A stretch of 64,000 nucleotides of DNA from Fibrobacter sp. (GTDB lineage: Bacteria; Fibrobacterota; Fibrobacteria; Fibrobacterales; Fibrobacteraceae). The stretch covers positions 1-64,000 of the forward strand of contig JAKSIC010000015.1 in NCBI GenBank assembly GCA_024399015.1. Reading direction: 5' to 3'. Positions 1-8,508 of the stretch are shown one piece after another. Below the pieces are notes generated by a model. It had not been told where the DNA came from. It worked only from the letters and a program-made list of their open reading frames with translations, and ran no database searches. Position 1 is the first letter of the stretch. Every line of letters starts with the position of its first letter. A program made the position numbers and the translations under genes.

Positions 1-118
1 TGATTTTAAAATGTTAATCCCACACCGTTATTTGCGGTACCTTGATTTTAAAATGCAAATCCCACACCAATATTTGCGGAACCATGATTTTAAAATGTTA
101 ATCCCGCACCATTATTTT
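1..118. repeat. 42-bp direct tandem repeat, about 2.8 copies
   Basis: Three consecutive units start at 1, 43 and 85, each opening with tgattttaaaatg and containing an (a/g)tcccrcacc core and a ttatttgcgg-like end. The third unit decays into ttatttttcacc. The period is exactly 42 bp with no spacers, so this is a minisatellite rather than a CRISPR. The array runs off the window start and may be longer. It lies upstream of the Rpn gene at 237. Confidence 0.85.
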
Positions 119-189
119 TCACCATCGTTTACGTGCGCAAACAAAATTTTTCACAAAAAATGGTTCCCATTTGGGCGTTTCCTGCGTGT

Positions 190-219
190 TATAGTATGTA
201 GGGCGATTCAGCCTTACGC
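190..219 (+). promoter_or_regulatory. Promoter and leader shared with the second Rpn gene
   Basis: The block begins with a -10-like TATAGT (190-195) and continues as atgtagggcgattc then agccttacgc. An almost identical block stands upstream of the other Rpn gene (32261-32290, minus strand), differing at only four positions or so. No convincing -35 is seen. Because the surrounding DNA differs, the conservation suggests a promoter plus a 5-prime leader that moved or was retained with the gene family. Confidence 0.55.
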
Positions 220-236
220 TAATCACGAAGGTTGAT

Positions 237-1289
237 ATGGACGATAATGAAAAGCTTGGTTCCGCCATGCAGATGTTGGGGCTTTCCCCCGAGATTGAGC
301 GGGCTCGGTTTGCGGAACTTTTTGAAAAATACAGCAAGGCCACGTATCTGGACGTTCGTCTGGATCCGGGCTTTAAGCGCCTGTTGAAAAACGAGGCGGC
401 CATGGTCAGTTTCCTGAACGCCATTCTGCACAGGGAAACTGACTTTATCAAGAGTGTGGAATTCATGGATACGGACATCGAGATTCATGCTACGGACCTG
501 CTGAACTTGCGGATGGATATTCACGCCAAGACCGAAAGCGGCCTGCATATCAATGTGGAAATGCAGAAGTTGTCCCTGACGCTTTTTAACGAGCGCGCAA
601 TCCTTCAGGAAAGTGCATTCCTTTGCGTGGAGAAGAAGCGGCTGGATGCAAAAATCAAGGAAAAATATCCGTCAGACAGCGCTCACGACATCGCGGAACG
701 TGAAAAGCATCGTTACGAAATCCCTCACGTTTACGCAGTTTGGATTTGCGATTTTAACGTGAATGAAATCGGTGAATATTATGACAGCTGGCACATCTAC
801 AGCGACGAAGCCGTAAAACGCAGCGCTACGTCAGCCACACCCTTGCCAGTGACCGAAAAAGTAAAGTATATTGTAGTGGATCTCAAGAAGTTCAAGAAGA
901 CCGCATCGGAACTTGAGAATGACGAAGACCGTTGGCTTTACCTGATCAAGAACGCCGGTGTGATGAAGAAACTTCCCAAGTTCAACGACTCCGTCTTGGA
1001 TGATGCCGTCAAACGTATTACCATAGACGCCAACCGTGACAAGAAAATCCTGGAGGATCAAGTGTCCTGTACAATCAGCATTGACGAACAGATTGGCCGC
1101 ATGGTCCTCGCTCACTTTGACGGCAAGAATGAAGGCAGAATCGAAGGTAAGAACGAGGCCAAGTACGAAGCTGCCGAGGCGTTCCTTCGTGAAGGCGATC
1201 CTGCGGAACGCGTTGCTAGAGTCCTTAAGTTGCCGCTTGAAAAAGTACAGGAACTTGCCGACAAGATTGCTGCAGAAAAGTCCCTGTAA
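237..1289 (+). CDS. Rpn-family PD-(D/E)XK nuclease (putative transposase-like recombination nuclease)
   Basis: This 350-residue protein resembles the PDDEXK_2/Rpn family, whose E. coli members are recombination-promoting DNA nucleases. The nuclease core is residues 20-150: a conserved LDPGFKRLL segment, then MDIHAKTESG and the INVEMQ strand, giving the D...ExQ form of the PD-(D/E)XK site. The C-terminus has a charged EGRIEGKNEAK linker and a compact helical tail ending VLKLPLEKVQELADKIA. That tail is nearly identical to the one in the paralogue at 31287-32228. The start at 237 follows a GAAGG ribosome site. It is a single gene with its own terminator, and no terminal inverted repeats or target duplication are visible, so mobility is not shown. 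Confidence 0.85.
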   Translation: MDDNEKLGSAMQMLGLSPEIERARFAELFEKYSKATYLDVRLDPGFKRLLKNEAAMVSFLNAILHRETDFIKSVEFMDTDIEIHATDLLNLRMDIHAKTESGLHINVEMQKLSLTLFNERAILQESAFLCVEKKRLDAKIKEKYPSDSAHDIAEREKHRYEIPHVYAVWICDFNVNEIGEYYDSWHIYSDEAVKRSATSATPLPVTEKVKYIVVDLKKFKKTASELENDEDRWLYLIKNAGVMKKLPKFNDSVLDDAVKRITIDANRDKKILEDQVSCTISIDEQIGRMVLAHFDGKNEGRIEGKNEAKYEAAEAFLREGDPAERVARVLKLPLEKVQELADKIAAEKSL

Positions 1290-1314
1290 CAAACATCCCT
1301 GTTCAAATTACAAA

Positions 1315-1343
1315 AGGTCGCACAAAATGTGCGACCTATTTTT
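1315..1343. terminator. Rho-independent terminator, probably bidirectional
   Basis: A perfect 10-bp stem (1315-1324 with 1328-1337) has a 3-nt loop and is followed by ATTTTT on the plus strand. It ends the Rpn transcript and may also stop readthrough from the minus-strand EIIA gene ending at 1380. Confidence 0.85.
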
Positions 1344-1379
1344 CAAGAAAAAATTTTCCCGTCCTCAATTTTCTTTTTT

Positions 1380-1805
1380 CTACGCGAACAGTTCGCGGAT
1401 TTCCTGGTCTGTAGTGACCTTGAGGGCCTTTGCCTTCCATTCAGGGTTCAGCATTTTCTTGGCCATGTCCGCGATGACGGTGGTGTGGGCGGTAGCGGAC
1501 TCTGCCGGAGAAAGCAGCACGCACATGAACTGGGCCTTTTCTCCCCCACGAATCTCGATTCCGGTAAAGCCTTCGGGGCAAACCACAAAGGCCATGAGGG
1601 GTTCTGCAAGGCCGGGCACGCGAGTATGAGGCAAGAGCAAGCCCTCGCCCATATAGATTCCCTGCTTTACACGTTCAGCCAGATTCTTCCACGTCGCCAT
1701 GGCGTCAAACTGAAGAGGTCCATGCACCAATGCATCGTAAGCAAAACCAAGAGCACGACCAAAAGCATCACTTTGTGCGTAAAACTTCGTGTAAACTAAA
1801 GCCAT
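1380..1805 (-). CDS. PTS EIIA domain protein (fructose/nitrogen type)
   Basis: The 141-residue protein matches the EIIA type-2 fold (PTS_EIIA_2): a predicted phospho-acceptor histidine lies in GLLLPHTRVPGL near residue 60, followed by the family's IEIRGGEKAQFMCVLLSP strand and a C-terminal alpha/beta region. Such domains accept phosphate from HPr. Free-standing copies are either sugar-PTS subunits or regulatory (PtsN-like). No EIIB/EIIC or HPr gene is adjacent, so a regulatory role is the more likely inference. The ATG at 1805 lacks a strong ribosome site. Confidence 0.8.
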   Translation of the reverse strand: MALVYTKFYAQSDAFGRALGFAYDALVHGPLQFDAMATWKNLAERVKQGIYMGEGLLLPHTRVPGLAEPLMAFVVCPEGFTGIEIRGGEKAQFMCVLLSPAESATAHTTVIADMAKKMLNPEWKAKALKVTTDQEIRELFA

Positions 1806-1837
1806 CTAAATTACCCAAACCAAAAAGTCAAAAAAAA

Positions 1838-1882
1838 ATTACGAACCCGATCACCTCGTAATTCGTAATTTCAAATTCTTAA
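1838..1882. repeat. Intergenic word repeat of the aattacgaattac type
   Basis: The sequence is built of short words (attacgaa, cgtaattcgtaatt, aattcttaatta) in both orientations and runs right up to the stop codon of the APH-type gene. The same words make up the elements at 51186-51283 and 55430-55528. Confidence 0.5.
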
Positions 1883-2899
1883 TTAAGCCAGCGCCTTGTC
1901 CATGAACTCGAAGACTTCGGGGCTTGTGGCCTTGGCGATCTTCTTGAATTCGCTGAACAGAACACGGAGCTGAGCCTTGCCCGGTTCGATATACTGCTCG
2001 AACTTCTGGATTCCCTTCACCTTGGAAAGGAAGCAGTAGGCACCCATGGCCTGCATGACGCGCTGGAGGCTAGCATAAACGAAAGCTTCCCAGGCATCCT
2101 GCTGAGTGTAGGTCTTGGTGCCGCGGAAAGAGGTGCGCCAGTATTCAAAGAAGTCCTTGATTTCGGCAAGGGACAGGCAAACGTAGGGGTCCCACAGCAA
2201 GGAAGCCAGGTCGTAGAACATGGAACCACGGCGTGCGCCCTGGTAGTCCACGAATGCGATTTCGGAATCCGGCTTCACCATGATGTTCTGGCTCTGGAAA
2301 TCACGATGCATCAAGGCCTTGGGCTGAGCATCCACGGAAAGTGCCAGCATGGAGTAGAAGTTACGGACAGATTCCGGAATTTCGGTAATGCCCTTGTGAG
2401 CCTTCAAATAGTTTTCGGTGAAGTAGTCCGTTTCCCACTTGAGGGCGGCAAAGTCGAAACGACGGAGCCAGATGTCGGAATGGGAACTGAACAGAGAGCG
2501 GGAAACCTGCTGCCACTTGATGAGGGCTTCGATCACTTCGGGATAGAGAATGCGGACGTTGCCGGAGCGCTTGTCGGCACCTGCGGGGAAAATGTTATCC
2601 AGGAGGTTGTGAGCGCCAAGGTCTTCCTGCAGAACGGAGCAGGAGGCTTCGTCTACGAAATAGACGCGAGGAACGGGCAAACCGTATTCAGCAAAGGTTT
2701 CGGAATAATCAACAAAACGCTTAAAATCGTCGTCTACAACGGCAGAGACCTGCAGAACGCAGCTGCGGTCGCCACTGGCAATTCGGTAGTACTTACGGCC
2801 TGAACCTGCACCAGCGATGGTAGAAATTTCAAAGTCAGCGGCATAGCCGTGGGAAAGAAGAAAATCTTTAACAGCAGAAGAAACGATTTCAGTATTCAT
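1883..2899 (-). CDS. APH-family phosphotransferase (sugar/amino-sugar kinase-like)
   Basis: This aminoglycoside-phosphotransferase/choline-kinase fold protein has about 338 residues. A glycine-rich N-lobe (AGAGSGRKYYRI) and an ALMHRDFQSQNIMV catalytic loop are followed by IAFVDYQGAR carrying the metal-binding aspartate. The overall pattern, including DYQGARRGSMFYDLASLL, resembles cell-wall amino-sugar kinases (AmgK-like) and related APH proteins more than antibiotic-resistance enzymes, but the substrate cannot be read from sequence. The ATG at 2899 is preferred over an in-frame TTG at 2908; neither has a clear ribosome site. Confidence 0.75.
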   Translation of the reverse strand: MNTEIVSSAVKDFLLSHGYAADFEISTIAGAGSGRKYYRIASGDRSCVLQVSAVVDDDFKRFVDYSETFAEYGLPVPRVYFVDEASCSVLQEDLGAHNLLDNIFPAGADKRSGNVRILYPEVIEALIKWQQVSRSLFSSHSDIWLRRFDFAALKWETDYFTENYLKAHKGITEIPESVRNFYSMLALSVDAQPKALMHRDFQSQNIMVKPDSEIAFVDYQGARRGSMFYDLASLLWDPYVCLSLAEIKDFFEYWRTSFRGTKTYTQQDAWEAFVYASLQRVMQAMGAYCFLSKVKGIQKFEQYIEPGKAQLRVLFSEFKKIAKATSPEVFEFMDKALA

Positions 2900-2915
2900 G
2901 CTAAGCAATATATAA

Positions 2916-2950
2916 AAGACGAGAGACGAGAGACGAAAGACGAGAGAATT
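2916..2950. repeat. Short gacgagagac word repeat
   Basis: Four tandem, slightly varied copies of gacgagaga/gacgaaaga lie between the APH-type gene start and the yejB-like gene stop. A matching array occurs at 52039-52070, also at a gene start. Confidence 0.65.
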
Positions 2951-2953
2951 TTT

Positions 2954-3970
2954 CTAAGAAAATTTGATACGCGGATCCACCATGGTGTAAAGGATGTCAC
3001 TAAAGAGGCGTCCCACCATGGCCATAAGGCTGCTCAAGAAGATCACGCCCATGACCACATTGTAGTCGCGGTTCACCATGGAATTGTAATAAAGCAAGCC
3101 CATGCCGTCGATATCAAAGACCTTCTCGATCAAAAGGGCTCCGGCGAACATGAGGGTGCAGATTTCGGAAAGGCGGGTGGCAATGGGAATCAAGGCATTG
3201 CGGAGAGCGTGGCGGACCAGAGCCTGGTTGAAGCTCATACCCTTTGCCAAGGCAGTACGCATGTAGTCGCGGCCCAGTTCCTCCAAGGCGGAGTTTTTCA
3301 TAAGGAAGGTCAGGAACGCAAATTCGCTGATCATGTAGCAGAAGATGGGCAGCACCAGATGGTGGGCCAAGTCCAGCACTTTCTCAAAGAAGGAAAAGTC
3401 CTCGAAGTCGTCGGAGGTCAGGCCACCCAGCGGGAAAATATCCAGGTAGGAACCGCCCGCCAAAAAGATAATCAGCAAAATACCCAGGGCATATCCCGGC
3501 ATCACATAGCCGGAGAAAATAACGCCACTGCTAAAGGAATCCAACTTGCTTCCGTGGTGTACAGCCTTCCAGAGGCCCAGAGGAATACAAATCAAGTAAC
3601 TGAGGAAGAACGAGGTAAATCCAAAGAACAGGGATATGGGGAAACGGCTAGTAATCACGTCCCACACAGGGAGGCCGTAGGTGTAGCTGGTTCCCAAGTC
3701 CAGGTGAAGCACGTTCCACAGCCAGGTCAGGTAGCGCTGCCAGGCCGGCTTGTCGAAGCCGAAGTAAGCCTGGATTTGTGCAATCTGGTCTGGCGACAGG
3801 GCCTTGGACGCGTCTACCCCACCCTTCATGGCCGCAGCCTGCTGAGCCCTGGAGATCATTTCTTCCACAGGGCCACCGGGCAAAAGCTGAATGAGGATGA
3901 AGCATACCAATGAAATCCCGATGAGGGTCGGGATCATCAAAAGCAAGCGTCTAAGGATATAGGAGCGCAT
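2954..3970 (-). CDS. yejB: ABC transporter permease, YejB-like (oligopeptide/microcin C type)
   Basis: This 338-residue inner-membrane permease belongs to the DppB/OppB (BPD_transp_1) family. The N-terminus MRSYILRRLLLMIPTLIGIS forms the first helix, followed by QLLPGGPVEEMI and a long periplasmic loop. Five further hydrophobic segments follow, and the cytoplasmic EAA-like loop MRTALAKGMSFNQALVRHALRNA-type region (about residues 235-265) contacts an ATPase. The PGGPVEE motif and the loop length fit YejB. It overlaps dapB by one base (TAATG), so translation is coupled. No binding protein, second permease or ATPase gene is adjacent; partners must lie elsewhere. Confidence 0.8.
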   Translation of the reverse strand: MRSYILRRLLLMIPTLIGISLVCFILIQLLPGGPVEEMISRAQQAAAMKGGVDASKALSPDQIAQIQAYFGFDKPAWQRYLTWLWNVLHLDLGTSYTYGLPVWDVITSRFPISLFFGFTSFFLSYLICIPLGLWKAVHHGSKLDSFSSGVIFSGYVMPGYALGILLIIFLAGGSYLDIFPLGGLTSDDFEDFSFFEKVLDLAHHLVLPIFCYMISEFAFLTFLMKNSALEELGRDYMRTALAKGMSFNQALVRHALRNALIPIATRLSEICTLMFAGALLIEKVFDIDGMGLLYYNSMVNRDYNVVMGVIFLSSLMAMVGRLFSDILYTMVDPRIKFS

Positions 3971-4800
3971 TAGCGCATCTTACCGGAGCGGAGAACGTCC
4001 ATCATGTTGAAGGGCTTTGCAGTGCCAGCGGCAATCTGTTCGGCCAGGAAGTTCACGGCGTCCACAGTACCTTCGGCGTAGATCTTACGGCCGCAGACAT
4101 TGTGCTGGAATTCGAAGTGAACGGTACCGTCGGCGCTGTCCAGATTGTAAGTGTGGAATGCGTGGCCACCCAGGTATTCTTCGGGCACGCCCATACGTTC
4201 CATCTGGCTCTTTTCGTCGCGGACCTTTTCGATATCGTCCGGAGTATATTCGAAGCCCATCTTCTGGAAGGAGCCAACCACGGCGCGGGCGGTACCGCTG
4301 GTGTCAGCCTTGGTCTTCTGATGGCTTTCAACCACAGACAGCTTGTAGCCGCTGAATGCTGTGGGGAATTCGGTTGCCAGCCATTCAATCATGGTCTGGA
4401 AAGCAACAATCTGCTTGCTCATGTTGGGAGCGATAACACTGGGATGGTTCGCTTCTGCAACCAGCTTGGTCAAAGCTTCGCGGTCGCCACCGGTGGTACC
4501 CATGACGAAGGGGATCTTGTGCTTGACGTAGAAAGCGGCGTTGTCGTTCACCGCGGTGGGATGAGTGTAGTCCACGCAGATGAGGTTCGGATACTTGGCC
4601 AGAACTTCGCCGATGCGTTCTTCACGATTGCTGGGCTTCAAGAGCTGAACAGTCTTGCCGGCAACTTCAGATTCGTTTTCGACGATGATTTCACCAGTCA
4701 AGGAATAAGGAACAAGTTCCAAACCGCGGGCAACGCAAGTTTCGGCAACGATCTTGCCCATGTTACCCGGAATACCATTTACCATAACCTGTACGGACAT
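3970..4800 (-). CDS. dapB: 4-hydroxy-tetrahydrodipicolinate reductase
   Basis: DapB makes tetrahydrodipicolinate with NAD(P)H in the lysine/diaminopimelate pathway, feeding peptidoglycan. The N-terminal Rossmann motif is VNGIPGNMGKIV, followed by PFVMGTTGGD and IAPNMSKQIV. The catalytic/substrate region reads VESHQKTKADTSGTA, a variant of the common HHxxKxDAPSGTA and typical of the divergent plant-like DapB branch. Its 276 residues match that branch. A clear AAGGAG site precedes the ATG at 4800. It is upstream of and coupled to the YejB-like permease gene, with no other lysine genes nearby. Confidence 0.88.
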   Translation of the reverse strand: MSVQVMVNGIPGNMGKIVAETCVARGLELVPYSLTGEIIVENESEVAGKTVQLLKPSNREERIGEVLAKYPNLICVDYTHPTAVNDNAAFYVKHKIPFVMGTTGGDREALTKLVAEANHPSVIAPNMSKQIVAFQTMIEWLATEFPTAFSGYKLSVVESHQKTKADTSGTARAVVGSFQKMGFEYTPDDIEKVRDEKSQMERMGVPEEYLGGHAFHTYNLDSADGTVHFEFQHNVCGRKIYAEGTVDAVNFLAEQIAAGTAKPFNMMDVLRSGKMR

Positions 4801-4845
4801 AAAAACTCCTTAGTTTTAACAATCACAATATAGTATAAGTTGGGA

Positions 4846-5178
4846 TTACTCATCCCCGTCCGGGCCACTGGGAACCCCGCGCGTGGCAGCAGCTACTTTC
4901 CGCTTCTTCTTTCTCACTTGGGGAGCAGAAGCAGAGGAATCCGTCTTTACGGAATCACGAACGCATATAGAGTCAGCCTTTGTGGAATCCGGAGATTTTA
5001 CCTGCATAGAAACAGTCAAATCCGTTCCCACATCGCCGAAAATAATAGGTTCAGGTTCTTCCTTGGAACAGGCCCCAAGCCCTAATCCAGCAGTCAAGCC
5101 AAGGGCTGCCATAGCCGCAGTCTTGGTAGCTACAGACCAGGCCTTATCCTTTGGAACTTTTTTCTTTTGAATATCCAT
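4846..5178 (-). CDS. Small putative lipoprotein, unknown function
   Basis: This 110-residue protein has a lysine-rich start, one hydrophobic stretch (residues 18-35) and a lipobox-like LGLGAC ending at Cys36, followed by an acidic linker. The C-terminus is Ser/Asp-rich, then strongly basic (VRKKKRKV). The signal region is long for a lipoprotein, so membrane anchoring is likely but not certain. A GGGAGG site supports the ATG at 5178. I do not recognise a family. Confidence 0.6.
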   Translation of the reverse strand: MDIQKKKVPKDKAWSVATKTAAMAALGLTAGLGLGACSKEEPEPIIFGDVGTDLTVSMQVKSPDSTKADSICVRDSVKTDSSASAPQVRKKKRKVAAATRGVPSGPDGDE

Positions 5179-5214
5179 ACCGACCTCCCTTTTCTACCCA
5201 ATAAAATCAGTTTT

Positions 5215-6405
5215 TTACAAAGCCAGCTTGTAAATTTCCATAGTAGCTGCGGCATCCAAATCCATATAGCCCTTGAGAACCACACCCTTCAACTTATGGA
5301 GACGTTCGTTCAAAAGTTCCAAATTGGGGTTCGGCACGCCAAGCTGCGCGAAAGTCACCGGCATGTGGAGCTTGTCGTGAAGCCAAGTCTTCATGGCAAG
5401 GGCCGCAGCCATGGCGTCGGCGGACTCGTCACCGGAGTTTGCAATTCCAAGCACGCGGTGGCCAAGCTGTGCAATCTTGTGAGGATTGTGGGTTGCACCA
5501 TACTGCAGGAACGCCGGGAAAATTACCGCAAGGCCTGCGCCGTGAGTCACATCGTACTCCGCAGAAATTTCATGTTCCAAGGCATGACTGTTCCAGTCTT
5601 CTACGCGTCCGATGGAGCAAGTATCGTTATGAGCCACAGTTGCACTCCACATGATGTTGGCGCGTGATTCATAATCGCTGGGATTGGCAATCACCTTTTC
5701 AGCACATTCCATAATGGCCAGCAGCATACCTTCAGCAAGTCGGTCACCAATCTGCACGTCGGGAGTGTTGCTCAGGTAGCGTTCCAGAATGTGGGCCATC
5801 ATGTCGCTGACGCCGCTGGCTGTCTGCCATTCCGGCAAAGTCATGGTCAGTTCCGGATTCATCACCGCAAACTTCGGGCGAAGCAGCATTGGATAGCGGA
5901 TTCCCACCTTCACATGGGTGCTAGTATTGGTAATGACGGAGTTGCCGGAACCCTCGGAACCGGCTGCAGGAATCGTGAGCACAACGCCCAGAGGCAGCGC
6001 ACGAGATGCTGTAGCTTTTTTCTTGCCATCCACCACTTCGTAAAGATCCCAGAAGTCACCTTCGTAATGGTAGCCCACAGCCATAGCCTTGGCCGTATCG
6101 ATAACGGAACCACCACCTACCGGCAGCAAAAAGTCCGGCTTAAATTCACGGGCAATTTCAAGGCCTTCGCGAACCTTGGTATCGATAGGATTCGGCTGCA
6201 CGCCACCCATTTCAACGAACGTCACGCCGGCAGCCTTCAAAGAGTCCTTCACACGGTCCAACAAACCGGAACGGACAACACTTCCGCCACCATAAATAAT
6301 CATCACGCGGCTTGCGCCATGCTTAACACAAAGGTCCCCCACCTGGGATTCCGTGGAACGACCAAAAACAAATTCTGTAGGACTGTAGAAGGTGAAATTA
6401 TTCAT
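5215..6405 (-). CDS. Iron-containing alcohol dehydrogenase (butanol/aldehyde reductase type)
   Basis: This 396-residue group III alcohol dehydrogenase has the NAD(P)-binding signature LPVGGGSVIDTAKAMA near residue 95. Metal ligands are the Asp and His of VSDMMAHILERY (about 195-205) and the two histidines of SHALEHEISAEYDVTHGAGL (about 262-280). The IIYGGGSVVRSGL and GGVQPNP segments resemble YqhD/BdhA-like NADPH-dependent aldehyde reductases. It probably reduces aldehydes during fermentation or detoxification. It is a single gene; its start is supported by family length. Confidence 0.88.
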   Translation of the reverse strand: MNNFTFYSPTEFVFGRSTESQVGDLCVKHGASRVMIIYGGGSVVRSGLLDRVKDSLKAAGVTFVEMGGVQPNPIDTKVREGLEIAREFKPDFLLPVGGGSVIDTAKAMAVGYHYEGDFWDLYEVVDGKKKATASRALPLGVVLTIPAAGSEGSGNSVITNTSTHVKVGIRYPMLLRPKFAVMNPELTMTLPEWQTASGVSDMMAHILERYLSNTPDVQIGDRLAEGMLLAIMECAEKVIANPSDYESRANIMWSATVAHNDTCSIGRVEDWNSHALEHEISAEYDVTHGAGLAVIFPAFLQYGATHNPHKIAQLGHRVLGIANSGDESADAMAAALAMKTWLHDKLHMPVTFAQLGVPNPNLELLNERLHKLKGVVLKGYMDLDAAATMEIYKLAL

Positions 6406-6453
6406 GGAAAAGAAATATAAGTTTTCATTTCTAACAATGAAGCTAAAAATCTT

Positions 6454-6765
6454 CTATTTCCTCAATTTCCTACCAGCAATAAAATTTTTCACAAGACTTG
6501 ATAAGATCATCCAAAAACCGTAATCAAGCAGGCCCAAAAAAGCTAGCCATTTAATGGGCGAAATTAAAAAGGCTATGGCAATAAGGGTACCGCCAACAAG
6601 AGGCACCCCAGACGAATAATGTCCGCTTTTCTTACTAGAAATCAAGGCACCATAGGTCATCACCAAGAAGAACAGACCTAATCCGCCAATTACCATTGTC
6701 AAAGCCCACTGATCCATTGCCAAAAAATCGAAAAACCGAAACAAATATAAGAAACGCGACCCCAT
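6454..6765 (-). CDS. Small membrane protein, unknown function
   Basis: The product is about 103 residues with three predicted hydrophobic segments: around WALTMVIGGLGLFFLVMTYG, LVGGTLIAIAFLI, and WLAFLGLLDYGFWMIL. It ends in a basic tail (GRKLRK). The start is uncertain: ATG at 6765 (weak GGAA upstream), ATG at 6717, or an in-frame TTG at 6798. No family is recognised and there is no obvious operon partner. Absence of stops and a coherent hydrophobic pattern make it likely to be real. Confidence 0.5.
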   Translation of the reverse strand: MGSRFLYLFRFFDFLAMDQWALTMVIGGLGLFFLVMTYGALISSKKSGHYSSGVPLVGGTLIAIAFLISPIKWLAFLGLLDYGFWMILSSLVKNFIAGRKLRK

Positions 6766-6813
6766 TGGAGCCGCATTCCAAATTTTTCCGAGTTCCAAAT
6801 TTCGCTTTAGAAC

Positions 6814-6921
6814 AATTTTTCATCGAGATGCTAGCGAGACAAAGAACGGCAAAGCGCAGCGTACTAGTCGTACGTAAGCTTTGCCGTGATGCCGTATCGC
6901 GACGTATATCGGCGAAAAATT
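6814..6921. repeat. Nested palindromic element at the 3-prime end of purB (MITE-like)
   Basis: The ~108-bp block is framed by inverted aatttttc (6814-6821) and gaaaaatt (6914-6921). Inside is a perfect 10-bp inverted pair, acggcaaagc (6846-6855) with gctttgccgt (6878-6887), and an inner cgtac/gtacg hairpin. The right end overlaps the purB stop codon by two bases. It could serve as a terminator, but the nested symmetry is more than a terminator needs and there is no inner T-run. Confidence 0.6.
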
Positions 6922-8362
6922 ACACCTTCAATTCGCCGGCGTCGATATTATCCCAATCGGCGATTGCTTCGATAGCCGGGCGGACTTCTTCGGTCACGAA
7001 CTTCACGACCTGACCAGGAGCGCGGCCAACGAACTTGCGGAGGTCCAGGATTTCCTTCAGCTTTTCTTCGGTGATGCCAAGCTTCTGGAGCTTTTCGTTC
7101 TTGAGAACGCGTTCGAGAAGGTCGTTATCCTTACCCTGTTCCTTAACAACGCGACCTGCTTCCTGAGACATCACGCGGATTTCTTCGTGGAGTTCCTGAC
7201 GGTCGCCGCCATTCTTCACGCCTTCCATGATGATGTTTTCGGTAGCCATGAACGGGAGTTCAGCCATGATGCGCTTTTCGATAACCTTCGGGTAAACCAC
7301 GAGGCCGTTGGTCACGTTTTCAGCGATGATGAGCATTGCATCCATAGCGAGGAATGCTTCAGGAATAGCGAGACGCTTGTTAGCAGAGTCGTCCAGAGTA
7401 CGTTCGAACCACTGGGTAGCCTGAGTGATAGCGGTGCTGTTGACCTGAGCCATCACGAAACGAGCGAGAGAGCAGATACGTTCGGAACGCATGGGGTTAC
7501 GCTTGTAAGCCATGGCGGAGGAACCGATCTGGGTCTTTTCGAAGGGTTCTTCAACTTCCTTAACACCCTGCATGAGGCGCATGTCGGTAGCAAACTTGTG
7601 GAGGGACTGAGCGATGGAGCTGAGCACCTGGTTCACGCGGTTGTCCCACTTACGAGTGTAGGTCTGACCGGTGATGGTGAGAACGCGCTTGAAACCAGCC
7701 TTAGCAGTAACGCGGCGGTCAAGTTCCATGATCTTTTCTTCGTCGCCGTTGAACAGGTCCATGAAGGAAGCCTGGGTACCGGTGGTGCCCTTAACGCCGC
7801 GGAACGGCAGCACTTCGATAAGGAAGTTCACTTCTTCCAGGTCGATGAGGAGGTCCTGGAGCCAGAGGCAAGCGCGCTTACCCACGGTGGTGAGCTGAGC
7901 AGCCTGGAAGTGGGTAGCACCCAGCTGAGCCATGTCCTTGTATTCCATGGCGAACTTGGAGAGCTTATCCATCACGCGGCAGAGGCGCTTGCGAACGATG
8001 ATCAAAGCCTGCTGCATCTGGATGAGGTCGGTGTTGTCGCCAACGAAAGCGGAAGTTGCACCCAGGTGGATGATGCCCTTGGCCTTGGGGCACTGGACAC
8101 CGTAAGCATAAACGTGGCTCATCACGTCGTGACGGCGGCGCTTTTCTTCGGCTTCGGCAACGTCAAAGTTGATGTCGGTGGCGTGAGCCTTCAGTTCGTC
8201 CACCTGTTCCTGGGTAATGGGCAGGCCAAGTTCCATTTCGGATTCGGCCAAAAAGATCCACAGCTTGCGCCAAGTCTGGAACTTGTACTGCGGGCTGAAG
8301 ATGAAACTCATTTCCTTAGAAGCATAACGCTGAATCAGCGGGCTTTCGAATTGATCACGCAT
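6920..8362 (-). CDS. purB: Adenylosuccinate lyase
   Basis: PurB catalyses two fumarate eliminations in purine synthesis (SAICAR to AICAR; adenylosuccinate to AMP). The 480-residue protein carries the fumarase-superfamily signature [15 protein letters not shown] (catalytic serine loop, around residue 285), the [14 protein letters not shown] segment and the [16 protein letters not shown] region with the catalytic histidine. The length and the [10 protein letters not shown] start fit the longer PurB subfamily. An AAAGGA site precedes the ATG at 8362. The stop codon lies in a palindromic element. Confidence 0.95.
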   Translation of the reverse strand: MRDQFESPLIQRYASKEMSFIFSPQYKFQTWRKLWIFLAESEMELGLPITQEQVDELKAHATDINFDVAEAEEKRRRHDVMSHVYAYGVQCPKAKGIIHLGATSAFVGDNTDLIQMQQALIIVRKRLCRVMDKLSKFAMEYKDMAQLGATHFQAAQLTTVGKRACLWLQDLLIDLEEVNFLIEVLPFRGVKGTTGTQASFMDLFNGDEEKIMELDRRVTAKAGFKRVLTITGQTYTRKWDNRVNQVLSSIAQSLHKFATDMRLMQGVKEVEEPFEKTQIGSSAMAYKRNPMRSERICSLARFVMAQVNSTAITQATQWFERTLDDSANKRLAIPEAFLAMDAMLIIAENVTNGLVVYPKVIEKRIMAELPFMATENIIMEGVKNGGDRQELHEEIRVMSQEAGRVVKEQGKDNDLLERVLKNEKLQKLGITEEKLKEILDLRKFVGRAPGQVVKFVTEEVRPAIEAIADWDNIDAGELKV

Positions 8363-8508
8363 GATTTATCCTTTGGGTTATCCCCGTTAAATTTACGGGG
8401 TAAAATTTAGAATTTTTGCGAAAAAACCAAAGGTCAAGGAAGGATGTTCGCCTTAAATTCGTGCCATTTTTTCACGTTTTTGCTATATTGAGTCACAAAG
8501 GGGAAATT

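Noticed and set aside
1-118. CRISPR array
   Set aside because: The 42-bp units are head to tail with no unique spacers.
11-235. 74-codon open frame over the tandem repeats
   Set aside because: It exists only because the repeat period is a multiple of three; no ribosome site, and it covers the Rpn promoter block.
237-1289. A complete transposon built on the Rpn gene
   Set aside because: No terminal inverted repeats, target duplication or partner genes could be found around either Rpn copy.
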